From positions 1 to 51,706 of the forward strand of contig JBIKRQ010000006.1 in assembly GCA_044349155.1 (NCBI GenBank): a DNA stretch of 51,706 nucleotides, read 5' to 3'. This document shows, in pieces, positions 41,507-49,668 of the stretch. The notes below the pieces were generated by a model. The model saw only the letters and a list, made by a program, of their open reading frames with translations, searched no databases and was not told the DNA's origin. The translations under genes and the position numbers were made by a program. Within the stretch, counting starts at the first letter, position 1, and the number at the start of each line of letters is the position of its first letter. This stretch comes from VGSZ01 sp044349155 (lineage in GTDB: Bacteria; Myxococcota; UBA727; VGSZ01).

Positions 41507-41877
41507 GTGGTCCGACCGTTGCGCCGCGCGCTCACCTCGGGACTTCATGACGTCTGGCTCGCCGTGATCTGCCGCGCCGGCACGTGATCGCCGCATCGGT
41601 GGCACAATCGCTGAGCGCAGTGGCCACCACAGCAGGCTCCGTGACGACGAGCGGACACGACGCAGATGCCGCAGTGCGCGGAAGGTGGTGGACAACTCCA
41701 CTCTCGTGTGGGAGGAACCGCGCACGGATCACCCTTCACGGGTGATCTCTCTCTCTGCCACGCATCTTGCGCTGTGCAGCTCACCGGGCCGCAACGTCGT
41801 CGACGACGTGGCGCCTATTCGGGGCCGACAACCCGAACGCGTTTGACGTGTTCGGGGTTATGGCCACGGAGGAACAA
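41507..41877 (+). promoter_or_regulatory. Leader of the rplB operon
   Basis: 371 bases between the cox terminator and the rplB start, with no credible gene. It must contain the promoter. At 41727-41747 is the hairpin GATCACCC-TTCAC-GGGTGATC, immediately followed by a TCTCTCTCTC pyrimidine tract (41746-41755), a layout suited to regulation in the leader. rplB has GGAGG six bases before its ATG. No -35/-10 pair was assigned. Confidence 0.5.
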
Positions 41878-42705
41878 ATGGGTATCCGTACATACAAGCC
41901 GACGTCAGCATCGCGTCGGGACATGACGGGGAACGACTTCTCGGAAATCACGAAGTCGAAGCCCGAAAAGAGCCTGACCAAAGGCAAATTCAACCCCGGC
42001 GGACGCGGCAATACCGGCCGTATCACCGTCCGGTACCGCGGCGGCGGTCACAAGCGGAAGTACCGCATTGTCGACTTCACGCGTAACAAGATTGGCGTCC
42101 CCGCCAAGGTGGCTGCGGTCGAGTACGACCCCAACCGCACCGCGAACATCGCTCTGCTCCACTACCTGGACGGCGAGAAGCGCTACATCCTCTCCCCTGT
42201 TGGTCTGAACGTCGGTGACGTCATCGTCGCTGGCCCCACCGCGGACATCAAGCCCGGCAATCACCTGCCGCTGGCCAATATCCCCGTCGGTACCCAGATC
42301 CACAACATCGAGCTCAAGCCCGGCAAGGGTGGCCAGATGGTCCGTTCGGCAGGCGCCTCGGCGCAGCTGATGGCCCGTGAAGGCGCCTACGCACAGGTCC
42401 GCCTGCCCTCGGGTGAGACCCGTCTCGTGCTGTCGACCTGCACGGCCACCATTGGCCAGGTCGGCAACGCTGAGCACGAACTCGTCAAGCTCGGCAAGGC
42501 TGGTCGCAAGCGCTGGCTCGGCAAGAAGCCCCACGTCCGTGGCGTGTCGATGAATCCCATCGATCACCCGCATGGTGGTGGCGAAGGCCGTACGTCCGGT
42601 GGTCGTAACCCAGTTACGCCTTGGGGCAAGCCGACGAAGGGTCACAAGACCCGCAACAACAAGCGGACCGATCGACTCATCGTTCGCCGTCGCAACAAAG
42701 TCTGA
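41878..42705 (+). CDS. rplB: Ribosomal protein uL2
   Basis: 275 residues from the ATG at 41878 (start MGIRTYKPTSASRR). KRKYRIVDF, the NHPHG-like IDHPHGGGEGR loop at the peptidyl-transferase region and the basic C-terminus are intact. It binds 23S rRNA and is needed for subunit joining. It heads this operon: rpsJ, rplC, rplD and rplW, which usually precede it, are not here. Confidence 0.97.
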   Translation: MGIRTYKPTSASRRDMTGNDFSEITKSKPEKSLTKGKFNPGGRGNTGRITVRYRGGGHKRKYRIVDFTRNKIGVPAKVAAVEYDPNRTANIALLHYLDGEKRYILSPVGLNVGDVIVAGPTADIKPGNHLPLANIPVGTQIHNIELKPGKGGQMVRSAGASAQLMAREGAYAQVRLPSGETRLVLSTCTATIGQVGNAEHELVKLGKAGRKRWLGKKPHVRGVSMNPIDHPHGGGEGRTSGGRNPVTPWGKPTKGHKTRNNKRTDRLIVRRRNKV

Positions 42706-42728
42706 ACCCTTTCTTGAGGTATTGATAC

Positions 42729-43004
42729 ATGCCACGCAGCATCAAGAAGGGCCCGTTCATCGACCACCACCTTTGGAAGAAGGTTGTGAGCAACGGCGAC
42801 AAGAAGGTCATCAAGACCTGGTCGCGCCGCTCGATGATTGTGCCCGAGTTCATCGGTCAAACTTTCGCCGTGCACAACGGCAAGAAGTTCATCCCCGTGT
42901 TCGTGACCGACAACATGGTCGGCCACAAGCTCGGCGAATTCGCCCCCACTCGGACCTTCGTTGGCCACCCGGCCGACAAGAAGGCTCCGGCCGGCAAGAA
43001 GTGA
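42729..43004 (+). CDS. rpsS: Ribosomal protein uS19
   Basis: 91 residues. PRSIKKGPFIDHHLWKKV at the start and FVGHPADKKA at the end are typical; located after rplB as usual. Part of the 30S head near S13. Confidence 0.97.
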   Translation: MPRSIKKGPFIDHHLWKKVVSNGDKKVIKTWSRRSMIVPEFIGQTFAVHNGKKFIPVFVTDNMVGHKLGEFAPTRTFVGHPADKKAPAGKK

Positions 43005-43013
43005 GGTCTGCCA

Positions 43014-43418
43014 ATGACTGAGCAAAAGAAGCCCAAGCGCGAAAAGCAGAAGGCGGAGCTCCGCAAGCAGGCCCGCCTCGACGGTCCTGCCACCGCCAGC
43101 ATGACCAGCGTGCGCATCAGCGCCCGTAAGGCCCGCGTCCTCGCCGACGTGGTCCGCGGTATGCCAGTGGAGCAGGCCTTGACGGTCCTCGCATTCCAGC
43201 AGCGTGCTGGTGCGCCGCTCCTCAAGAAGGTGCTTGACTCCGCGGTGGCAAATGCCGACCAGCGGAAGATGGACCTGGACACGCTCATCGTCGCTGACGT
43301 GCAGATCGACAAAGCAGGCATGCTGAAGCGATTCCTGCCGCGCGCACACGGTCGTGCCACGCCCTTCAAGAAGCAGCTCTCCCACATCACTGTCAAGCTC
43401 GCCTCCGCCGCGACGTGA
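43014..43418 (+). CDS. rplV: Ribosomal protein uL22
   Basis: 134 residues, about 25 longer than usual because of a Lys/Arg/Glu-rich N-terminal extension (TEQKKPKREKQKAELRKQ). The core VRISARKARVLADVVRG and the extended loop GRATPFKKQLSHI are present; this loop lines the exit tunnel. Confidence 0.95.
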   Translation: MTEQKKPKREKQKAELRKQARLDGPATASMTSVRISARKARVLADVVRGMPVEQALTVLAFQQRAGAPLLKKVLDSAVANADQRKMDLDTLIVADVQIDKAGMLKRFLPRAHGRATPFKKQLSHITVKLASAAT

Positions 43419-43435
43419 CGCCGTAAGGAAACACC

Positions 43436-44080
43436 ATGGGTCAGAAGACACATCCAACAGGCTTCCGCCTCGGCGTCATCCGCAGCTGGGACAGCCGCTG
43501 GTTCCGTGAGAAGGGCTACGCTGAGTGGCTCCACGAGGACCTGAGCCTCCGCAAGTACATCCACGACAAGCTCAAGCAGGCCGGCATCAGCCGCGTCGAC
43601 ATTGAGCGCGCCGCGAACAAGTGCAAGATCAACGTGCACACCGCACGTCCTGGCATCGTGATCGGCAAGAAGGGCAGCTCGCTCGAGCAGCTCAAGAAAG
43701 ACCTGCAGAAGCTCACCGCTTCCGAAGTCTTCCTGAACATCCACGAGGTCCGCAAGGCCGAGACGGATGCTCAGCTTGTCGCTGAAAGCGTCGCCCAGCA
43801 GCTTGAACGTCGCGTGGCCTTCCGCCGTGCGATGAAGAAGTCGATTCAGACGGCGCAGAAGTTCGGGGCCAAGGGCATCCGTATCGCCGTCTCGGGCCGC
43901 CTCGGCGGTGCTGAAATCGCGCGCCGTGAGTGGTACCGCGAAGGCCGCGTGCCTTTGCATACCCTCCGCGCCGACATCGAATACGGCTTCGCGCAGGCCT
44001 ACACCACCTACGGTGTCATCGGCTGCAAGTGCTGGATCTTCAAGGGCGAAGTGCTCCCAACGAGCGCGCGCCGAAACTGA
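43436..44080 (+). CDS. rpsC: Ribosomal protein uS3
   Basis: 214 residues. GQKTHPTGFRLGVIRSW start, KH motif PGIVIGKKGSSLEQLK, and C-terminal domain with GRLGGAEIARREWYREGRVP. Sits at the mRNA entry of the 30S. Confidence 0.97.
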   Translation: MGQKTHPTGFRLGVIRSWDSRWFREKGYAEWLHEDLSLRKYIHDKLKQAGISRVDIERAANKCKINVHTARPGIVIGKKGSSLEQLKKDLQKLTASEVFLNIHEVRKAETDAQLVAESVAQQLERRVAFRRAMKKSIQTAQKFGAKGIRIAVSGRLGGAEIARREWYREGRVPLHTLRADIEYGFAQAYTTYGVIGCKCWIFKGEVLPTSARRN

Positions 44081-44096
44081 AACGTTTGTGCGCGCT

Positions 44097-44116
44097 GCGG
44101 CGTCGTGAGACGCCGC
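44097..44116 (+). other. Hairpin between rpsC and rplP
   Basis: GCGGCGTC-GTGA-GACGCCGC, eight perfect pairs with a GTGA (GNRA-type) loop, in the 56-base spacer. Confidence 0.65.
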
Positions 44117-44136
44117 GGGCGAGGAGTTAGTCCGCC

Positions 44137-44553
44137 ATGATGAGCCCAGCTCGCGTCAAGTATCGCAAGATGCACAAGGGCAATGTGAAGGGCAAAGCCA
44201 TGCGAGGCCACGAGGTCTCGTTCGGTGAGTACGCCCTCATCGCGACGGAGCCAGGTTGGCTCACGGCGCGCCAGATCGAAGCCGCTCGTGTTGCGATGAC
44301 TCGCAAGATCAAGCGCGGCGGCAAGATCTGGATTCGCATCTTCCCCGACAAGTCCTACACGAAGAAGCCCGCTGAAACCCGTCAGGGTAAAGGTAAGGGT
44401 AACGTCGAGGGTTGGGTCGGAGTCGTGCTGCCCGGTCGCGTCCTCTATGAGATGGAGGGCGTTGACACCCAGACCGCCATTGAGGCGCTCGCGTTGGCCG
44501 CTGCAAAGCTGCCGCTCGCGACCCGCTTCATCGACAAGAAGAACGACCTCTGA
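44137..44553 (+). CDS. rplP: Ribosomal protein uL16
   Basis: 138 residues; the next ATG, one codon later, is equally possible. SPARVKYRKMHKGNVKGKA, FGEYAL and RIFPDKSYTKKPAETR are diagnostic. It binds near the A-site finger of the 50S. Confidence 0.97.
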   Translation: MMSPARVKYRKMHKGNVKGKAMRGHEVSFGEYALIATEPGWLTARQIEAARVAMTRKIKRGGKIWIRIFPDKSYTKKPAETRQGKGKGNVEGWVGVVLPGRVLYEMEGVDTQTAIEALALAAAKLPLATRFIDKKNDL

Positions 44554-44567
44554 GCACGGCTCGGAAG

Positions 44568-44601
44568 CAGCCGCCGGCGTCAGCGATGACGTCGGTGGCT
44601 G
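44568..44601 (+). other. Strong hairpin between rplP and rpmC
   Basis: A 15-pair stem (two G-U pairs) running from CAGCCGCC on the left to GGTGGCTG on the right, closed by a GCGA tetraloop and followed by TTTG. Terminator-like but inside the operon, so it probably gives partial termination, processing or mRNA protection. Confidence 0.75.
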
Positions 44602-44634
44602 TTTGTCGAACACGCTGCCCAACGGAGCCATCCC

Positions 44635-44826
44635 ATGTCCAAGAAGACCACTTTCGCTGGCAAGTCCGAAGCTGAGCTTGCCGATCTGGAAACGAAGACC
44701 CGCAAGGATCTCTTCGACCTGAACTTCCAGCACGCTACCCGCAACCTCGCCAACCCGATGGAGCTCAAGGCCAAGCGCCGCGAACTCGCACGGGTCTTGA
44801 CGGCGAAGAACGCCCCCAAGGCGTGA
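44635..44826 (+). CDS. rpmC: Ribosomal protein uL29
   Basis: 63 residues: all-helical protein with AELADLETKTRKDLFDLNFQ and RRELARVLTAKN, typical of L29 at the tunnel exit, where trigger factor and SRP dock. Usual position between rplP and rpsQ. Confidence 0.94.
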   Translation: MSKKTTFAGKSEAELADLETKTRKDLFDLNFQHATRNLANPMELKAKRRELARVLTAKNAPKA

Positions 44827-44945
44827 CGCGCAGCGGTCCGTTGTGGGCCGCCGTGTGTAAGTCGTGGTGTGCGAAACGGGGTTGACGCCTCGCCCAGCAC
44901 CTGCAACGACGCCTCAACGTTTTTTGATCAGATCGGAACGATCAC

Positions 44946-45227
44946 ATGACCGAGCAGAACACAGAAGGCGGCGAGCGTGGTTGGGGTCGTACCCTGCGCG
45001 GCGTCGTGCTGAGCAGCAAGATGGCGAAGACGATCACCGTTGAGGTGGTTCGCACCGTCAAGCACCCCAAGTACAACAAGTTCCTCAAGAAGCGCGCGCG
45101 CTACTACGCCCATGACGAGCGCAACGAAGCTGGTGCTGGTGACCAGGTCGTGATCGTTGAGTCGCGCCCCCTGAGCAAGCTCAAGCGCTGGCGCCTGCAG
45201 TCCATCGCCGAAAAAGCGAAGGTCTGA
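44946..45227 (+). CDS. rpsQ: Ribosomal protein uS17
   Basis: 93 residues. TLRGVVLSSKMAKTITVEV and the RYYAHDERNEAGAGDQV loop are typical; a short acidic N-terminal extension precedes them. Last gene before the larger 244-base spacer. Confidence 0.95.
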   Translation: MTEQNTEGGERGWGRTLRGVVLSSKMAKTITVEVVRTVKHPKYNKFLKKRARYYAHDERNEAGAGDQVVIVESRPLSKLKRWRLQSIAEKAKV

Positions 45228-45471
45228 CGCCCGCAAGGGGTCGACGACGATCTGTCGCCGTCGACCCTGTTCGTGCTTCGGAGACCCTGGCCCGCCGCTT
45301 CGCTTTCCGCGTCGGCCGGCCCTGAGTCCGAAGCGTCTTGAACGCCGCCACGGCCTTCAAGTCGTTTCCCCGAAATCACGAGACCACTCCCAGCGACCAC
45401 CGTGTGGGTTGTCGTCGACGTTTTGGCCAAAGCGCACCTCGGTGGGCGGCGGCACAGGAAGGTGAAAGCTC
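45228..45471 (+). promoter_or_regulatory. 244-base structured spacer rpsQ-rplN (S10/spc operon boundary)
   Basis: Contains hairpin 45238-45267 (GGGTCGACG / CGTCGACCC, extended by three more pairs past one mismatch) and a long-range pairing GCTTCGGA / TCCGAAGC (45275-45282 with 45327-45334) enclosing further GC-rich pairing. In many bacteria the spc operon begins at rplN, so this may hold its promoter and an autoregulatory leader. rplN has the ribosome-binding site AGGAAGGTG. Confidence 0.55.
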
Positions 45472-45840
45472 ATGATCCAGACCCAGTCCAACCTCGAAGT
45501 CGCTGACAACTCGGGCGCCCGCAAGGTGATGTGCATCAAGGTGCTCGGCGGCAGCAAGCGCCGTTACGCCTCGATCGGCGACGTCATCGTCTGCGCGGTC
45601 AAGGAAGCCACCCCGACCTCGAAGGTCAAGAAGGGCGACGTCGTCCGCGCCGTCGTCGTGCGCACCGCCAAGGAGCTCTCGCGCCCCGACGGTACGTACA
45701 TCCGCTTCGACAACAACGGCGCTGTCCTCGTCAACAAGGACAACGAGCCGATCGGTACCCGCATCTTTGGGCCCGTCGCTCGCGAACTGCGCGCCAAGAA
45801 GTTCATGAAGATCGTCTCGCTCGCGCCTGAAGTGCTCTGA
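45472..45840 (+). CDS. rplN: Ribosomal protein uL14
   Basis: 122 residues, usual length. MIQTQSNLEVADNSGARKVM start, RPDGTYIRFDNNGAVLVN and GTRIFGPVARELR are diagnostic. Contacts 16S rRNA in an intersubunit bridge. Confidence 0.97.
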   Translation: MIQTQSNLEVADNSGARKVMCIKVLGGSKRRYASIGDVIVCAVKEATPTSKVKKGDVVRAVVVRTAKELSRPDGTYIRFDNNGAVLVNKDNEPIGTRIFGPVARELRAKKFMKIVSLAPEVL

Positions 45841-45882
45841 GCAGCGACCTCCCCGTTTCTCATTTCCGAAAGGCACATCGCC

Positions 45883-46245
45883 ATGTCGACCAAGTGCAAG
45901 ATCAAGAAGGGTGACCTCGTGAAGGTCATCGCCGGCGGCCAGGACATCAAGGGTAAGTCTGGCAAGGTGCTGGAAGTGCTCAAAGACGGCGACAGCGTTC
46001 GCGTCCGCGTCGAAGGCCTCCGCATCATCAAGAAGCACATCAAGCCGCAGCGTTCGGCGAAGCACCCCGAGGGTGGCATCGTTGAAGGCGCTGGCTCGAT
46101 CCCCATCGCCCACGTCATGCTCTTCTCGGAGACGCTGAACCGCCCCGTCCGCACGGGTACCGTCAGCAAGACCGGCGAAGGCAAGGCGAGCCTCCTCAAG
46201 GAGCGCGTCGTCCGTGGTGCCAAGCTGAAGGCCGACAAGGTCTGA
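45883..46245 (+). CDS. rplX: Ribosomal protein uL24
   Basis: 120 residues. KOW motif KKGDLVKVIAGGQDIKGKSG near the N-terminus, GGIVEGAGSIPIAHVML in the core, and a basic C-terminal tail. Assembly initiator of the 50S. Follows rplN by 42 bases. Confidence 0.95.
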   Translation: MSTKCKIKKGDLVKVIAGGQDIKGKSGKVLEVLKDGDSVRVRVEGLRIIKKHIKPQRSAKHPEGGIVEGAGSIPIAHVMLFSETLNRPVRTGTVSKTGEGKASLLKERVVRGAKLKADKV

Positions 46246-46310
46246 ACTGAATTCACGGGAACCGGGTTGAGGCACACCCTCCCCGATGTCCACGACAAGG
46301 AGTAACGAAG

Positions 46311-46979
46311 ATGGCTTCCAAGAAGACCGACGACGGCGACCGCGCAGCCAAGGCCAAGGCCGAAGGCCTCGCCAAGAAGGCGGCCAAGGCCGCAGCCAGC
46401 AACCAGCTCAAGCCTTCCGAGCTCCCGCCGGAAGAGAAGCGCACCCCGCGCTTGAAGAACTTCTACGCCAAGGAGATTGCAGCCAACCTGAAGAAGGAGC
46501 TCAACCTCAAAAACACCATGCAGGTGCCACGTCTCACGAAGATTGTGGTCAACATGGGTCTCGGCGAAGCCGTTCGCGATCCCAAGGTCCTCGAGGCCGC
46601 GGCCGCCGACATGGCGAAGATCACCGGCCAGAAGCCCGTGCTCACCGTCGCCAAGAAGTCCATCGCCACGTACAAGCTGCGTGAAGGGATGAACATCGGC
46701 TGCATGGTCACCCTGCGCCGCGAGCACATGTGGGAGTTCCTTGACCGCCTGGTCAACCTCGCTCTCCCCCGCGTTCGCGACTTCCGCGGCGTGGCTGCGA
46801 AGATGGACGGCCGTGGCAACTACTCGCTCGGCCTGAAGGAACAGATCATCTTCACCGAGATCGACTACGACAAGGTCGACAAGCTGCGCGGCCTCAACAT
46901 CACCTTCGTGACGACGGCGGCGAACGACGAGCAGTGCAAAGCCCTGCTCACGCACCTCGGAATGCCGTTCAAGAAGTGA
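46311..46979 (+). CDS. rplE: Ribosomal protein uL5 with N-terminal extension
   Basis: 222 residues against about 180 in the family. The first 45 are a Lys/Ala-rich extension (AAKAKAEGLAKKAAKAAASN) before the normal start-like RLKNFYAKEI. The core MQVPRLTKIVVNMGLGEAV, KPVLTVAKKSIATYKLREG and LPRVRDFRG is intact. Binds 5S rRNA. rpsN, which normally follows, is missing. Confidence 0.96.
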   Translation: MASKKTDDGDRAAKAKAEGLAKKAAKAAASNQLKPSELPPEEKRTPRLKNFYAKEIAANLKKELNLKNTMQVPRLTKIVVNMGLGEAVRDPKVLEAAAADMAKITGQKPVLTVAKKSIATYKLREGMNIGCMVTLRREHMWEFLDRLVNLALPRVRDFRGVAAKMDGRGNYSLGLKEQIIFTEIDYDKVDKLRGLNITFVTTAANDEQCKALLTHLGMPFKK

Positions 46980-47036
46980 GCTTCGGCTCCCGCCCTGGCT
47001 CCTCCTCTTTTTCACTTTGTTGAAGGTCAACCAATC

Positions 47037-47432
47037 ATGATGACCGATCCCATCGCCGACTTCCTCACGCGCCTGCGCAACGCCCAGCTCGCGCGCCACA
47101 AGACCACCCAGGTCCCCTCGTCCAAGATCAAGGTGCGTATCGCCGAGATCCTGAAGGACGAAGGCTACCTCTCCGACGTTCGCGTCGAGAGCACCGAAGG
47201 CCGTGCAGTTCTGCACGTCACCCTCAAGTACGACGAGCGCAGCCAGCCGGTGATCGAAGGCCTCCAGCGCATCTCGCGCCCCGGTCTCCGTCGCTACAGC
47301 GCTGCTGACGGCATCCCGAAGGTGCGCGGTGGCATCGGCCTCGCCATCATCTCGACGTCGCGCGGCCTCATGACCGACCAGCAGGCCCGCAAGGACCGCG
47401 TCGGTGGTGAAGTCCTCTGCACCGTGTGGTGA
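47037..47432 (+). CDS. rpsH: Ribosomal protein uS8
   Basis: 131 residues; ATG 47037 or 47040. MTDPIADFLTRLRNAQLARH start and ISTSRGLMTDQQARK near the end with a C-terminal VGGEVLCTVW are diagnostic. Central 30S assembly protein and, in E. coli, translational repressor of spc. Confidence 0.97.
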   Translation: MMTDPIADFLTRLRNAQLARHKTTQVPSSKIKVRIAEILKDEGYLSDVRVESTEGRAVLHVTLKYDERSQPVIEGLQRISRPGLRRYSAADGIPKVRGGIGLAIISTSRGLMTDQQARKDRVGGEVLCTVW

Positions 47433-47443
47433 TCGCGGCCCCG

Positions 47444-47467
47444 GTCGACGGCGTTGCCGCCGTCGAC
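47444..47467 (+). other. Hairpin between rpsH and rplF
   Basis: GTCGACGGC-GTTGCC-GCCGTCGAC, nine perfect pairs, twelve bases after the rpsH stop. Confidence 0.65.
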
Positions 47468-47512
47468 TGAGTCGCAAGCCCGCAATCACTTCCAGAAAGC
47501 ACTGGTACCCAC

Positions 47513-48064
47513 ATGTCCCGTATCGGCAAAAAAGCTGTCGAAGTCCCAAAGAGCGTCAAGGTCGCTGTCGCCAATGGCGAAGTGAAGGTCGAGGGCCCCA
47601 AGGGCAAGCTCAGCCTCAAGCACCACGCTCAGATCAAGGTTTCCGTCGAGAACGGCAACCTGGTCGTCTCGCGTCCCAACGAAGATCGCCTCTCGCGCTC
47701 GCTGCATGGCCTGACCCGCACCTTGGTGCAGAACATGGTCACCGGCGTCGACAAGGGCTTCACCCGTGAGCTCGACATCACCGGCGTCGGTTACCGCGCC
47801 GAAGTGAAGGGCAAGGAACTGCACATGACGCTCGGGTTTTCGCACCCGATCGTGTTCAAGCTTCCTGAAGGCCTGACCGCTGCTGTCACCGACGACAAGA
47901 AGACGCACATCGTCTTGTCGGCCGCTAGCCGCGAGCTCCTCGGCGAGACCGCAGCGAAGATTCGCTCGTTCCGCCCGGTGAACAAGGACCCCTACGGCCT
48001 CAAGGGTGTTCGTTACTCGACCGAGAAGCCCATCCAGAAGGAAGGCAAGTCCGGCGCCAAGTGA
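47513..48064 (+). CDS. rplF: Ribosomal protein uL6
   Basis: 183 residues. MSRIGKKAVEVPKSVKV start, the VTGVDKGFTRELDITGVGYR segment and C-terminal PYGLKGVRYSTEKPIQKEGK are typical. Binds near the GTPase centre of the 50S. Confidence 0.97.
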   Translation: MSRIGKKAVEVPKSVKVAVANGEVKVEGPKGKLSLKHHAQIKVSVENGNLVVSRPNEDRLSRSLHGLTRTLVQNMVTGVDKGFTRELDITGVGYRAEVKGKELHMTLGFSHPIVFKLPEGLTAAVTDDKKTHIVLSAASRELLGETAAKIRSFRPVNKDPYGLKGVRYSTEKPIQKEGKSGAK

Positions 48065-48075
48065 TCCTTCTGAAC

Positions 48076-48109
48076 CATCGACGTCGTCGGCCATCTGGCG
48101 ACGTCGATG
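48076..48109 (+). other. Hairpin between rplF and rplR
   Basis: CATCGACGTCG and CGACGTCGATG form eleven perfect pairs around a 12-base loop. Confidence 0.65.
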
Positions 48110-48181
48110 TCTTCACCTTCAACCGAGGATGTCGGCACGCCCGGACACCACCGTGCTCGCTACCCTCAGGAGTCAGTTTCC

Positions 48182-48574
48182 ATGCGAAAGATCGACCTCT
48201 CCTCGCTGCGTCGCAAAAACCACAAGGAAGCGACGCGCGTCAAGCGCAAGCTCGGCATCCGCAAGCGCGTCGAAGGCCTTGCCGAACGCCCGCGCCTGAC
48301 CGTGTTCCGCAGCGCCAGCCACATCTACGCCCAGATCATCGACGACAACCTCGGCAAGACCATTGCCCAGGCGTCGACGGTCGACAAAGGCATCCGCGAC
48401 GCGCTGAAGGGCAAGAAGAAGTCCGACGCCGCCAAGGAAATCGGCAAGGCGATCGCTGATCGCGCCAAGAAGGCCGGCGTCTCCGCCGTCGTCTTCGACC
48501 GCAACGGCTTCCGCTACCACGGCCGCATCGCAGCTGTGGCTGATGGCGCCCGTGAAGGTGGCCTCGACTTCTGA
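48182..48574 (+). CDS. rplR: Ribosomal protein uL18
   Basis: 130 residues from the ATG at 48182 (CAGGAGTC upstream; the frame is open further but without family similarity). KRKLGIRKRVEG, RPRLTVFRSASHIYAQIID and the ending VVFDRNGFRYHGRIAAVADG are diagnostic. Binds 5S rRNA with L5. Confidence 0.96.
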   Translation: MRKIDLSSLRRKNHKEATRVKRKLGIRKRVEGLAERPRLTVFRSASHIYAQIIDDNLGKTIAQASTVDKGIRDALKGKKKSDAAKEIGKAIADRAKKAGVSAVVFDRNGFRYHGRIAAVADGAREGGLDF

Positions 48575-48637
48575 TCCCTCGTTGACCTCGCGCGCGCGGT
48601 CATCCACACCACTTCGAACGCTCAAGGACGAAATCAC

Positions 48638-49171
48638 ATGGCAGAGAAGCCGATCAATCCGGAGACCCTCGGTGAGCTCACCGAGCGCGTCATCCACATC
48701 AACCGCGTCGCCAAGGTCGTGAAGGGCGGTAAGCGCTTCAGCTTCGCCGCGCTCATCGTCGTCGGCGACGGCGAAGGCCACGTCGGTGTCGGCCTTGGCA
48801 AGGCCAACGAAGTTCCCGAGGCCATCCGCAAGGGTGCTGACCAGGCCAAGAAGAGCCTGTTCAAGGTGTCGCTCAAGGGCACCAGCATCCCGCACGAAGC
48901 CAAGGGCCACTTCGGCTCCGGCCTCGTCGTCCTCCGCCCCGCTTCGGACGGTACCGGCGTTATCGCTGGTGGCACGGTCCGCGCGGTGCTTGAGGCCGCC
49001 GGTGTGCGCAACATCCTCTCGAAGTCCCTCGGGACCAAGAACCCCCACAACGTGGTTCACGCCACCGTCGACGCCCTTCGCCAGTTGAAGAGCGCCGAGC
49101 AGCACGCGGCTCGCCGTGGTGTTGAGCTCGTGACGGATGCGAAGGCCACCCAGGCCGCCGCCCAGGCCTGA
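48638..49171 (+). CDS. rpsE: Ribosomal protein uS5
   Basis: 177 residues. ERVIHINRVAKVVKGGKRFS, VGDGEGHVGVGLGKANEVP and LRPASDGTGVIAGGTVRAVL are diagnostic. Located at the mRNA entry and important for decoding fidelity. Confidence 0.97.
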   Translation: MAEKPINPETLGELTERVIHINRVAKVVKGGKRFSFAALIVVGDGEGHVGVGLGKANEVPEAIRKGADQAKKSLFKVSLKGTSIPHEAKGHFGSGLVVLRPASDGTGVIAGGTVRAVLEAAGVRNILSKSLGTKNPHNVVHATVDALRQLKSAEQHAARRGVELVTDAKATQAAAQA

Positions 49172-49185
49172 ACCCCTTGACGGTC

Positions 49186-49213
49186 GAAGCGTCGTCGACA
49201 TCGGCGGCGCTTC
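49186..49213 (+). other. Hairpin between rpsE and rpmD
   Basis: GAAGCGTCGTC pairs with GGCGGCGCTTC (eleven pairs, two G-U) around GACATC. Confidence 0.55.
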
Positions 49214-49231
49214 TTCCAGCCGGAGATTTCC

Positions 49232-49480
49232 ATGTCTGAAGCCACCAAGATCCGCGTGACCCAGCTCCGCGGCCTGTCCCACAAGAGCGAGGCTCAGCGC
49301 CTTGTCCTCAAGGGTCTCGGCCTGCGCCGCATCGGTCACACCGTTGAGCTCCGCGACACCCCCGCCATCCGTGGCATGGTTGTCAAGGTGCAGCACCTTG
49401 TCGCCGTTGAAGTCCTCAAGGGCGAAGCCAAGCTGTTCGGTCTCCGTCACAAAGACGGCCAGGGCCAACTGCCAGCGTGA
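49232..49480 (+). CDS. rpmD: Ribosomal protein uL30
   Basis: 82 residues, about 20 longer than the usual 60. The core KIRVTQLRGLSHKSEAQRLV, LGLRRIGHTVEL and IRGMVVKVQHLVAVEV is clear; the C-terminal extension is basic/polar. Confidence 0.95.
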   Translation: MSEATKIRVTQLRGLSHKSEAQRLVLKGLGLRRIGHTVELRDTPAIRGMVVKVQHLVAVEVLKGEAKLFGLRHKDGQGQLPA

Positions 49481-49485
49481 GCTTT

Positions 49486-49558
49486 GTTGTCGGCGTCTGT
49501 CGACAACTTGCGCTTGCCTAACAGCCGGAGACAGGACACTGTCCGCTCCGGCTGTTTT
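49486..49558 (+). terminator. Tandem hairpins with terminator-like T-tract between rpmD and rplO
   Basis: 49486-49507 is GTTGTCG / CGACAAC. 49520-49556 is AACAGCCGGAG / CTCCGGCTGTT with a further inner GGAC / GTCC helix, ending in TTTT. By sequence the second is a good intrinsic terminator, yet rplO and secY follow, so either it is partial or a promoter lies in the 110 bases between it and rplO. Confidence 0.7.
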
Positions 49559-49668
49559 GACCTGATCACCCGACGTCTCCTTCGCGAGCGTCACTGACGA
49601 AACCATCCGAGTCGATCGACACAACGTCCACCTCATCGGTGCGTGTCGACGGCGCAAGGAGAATTACG

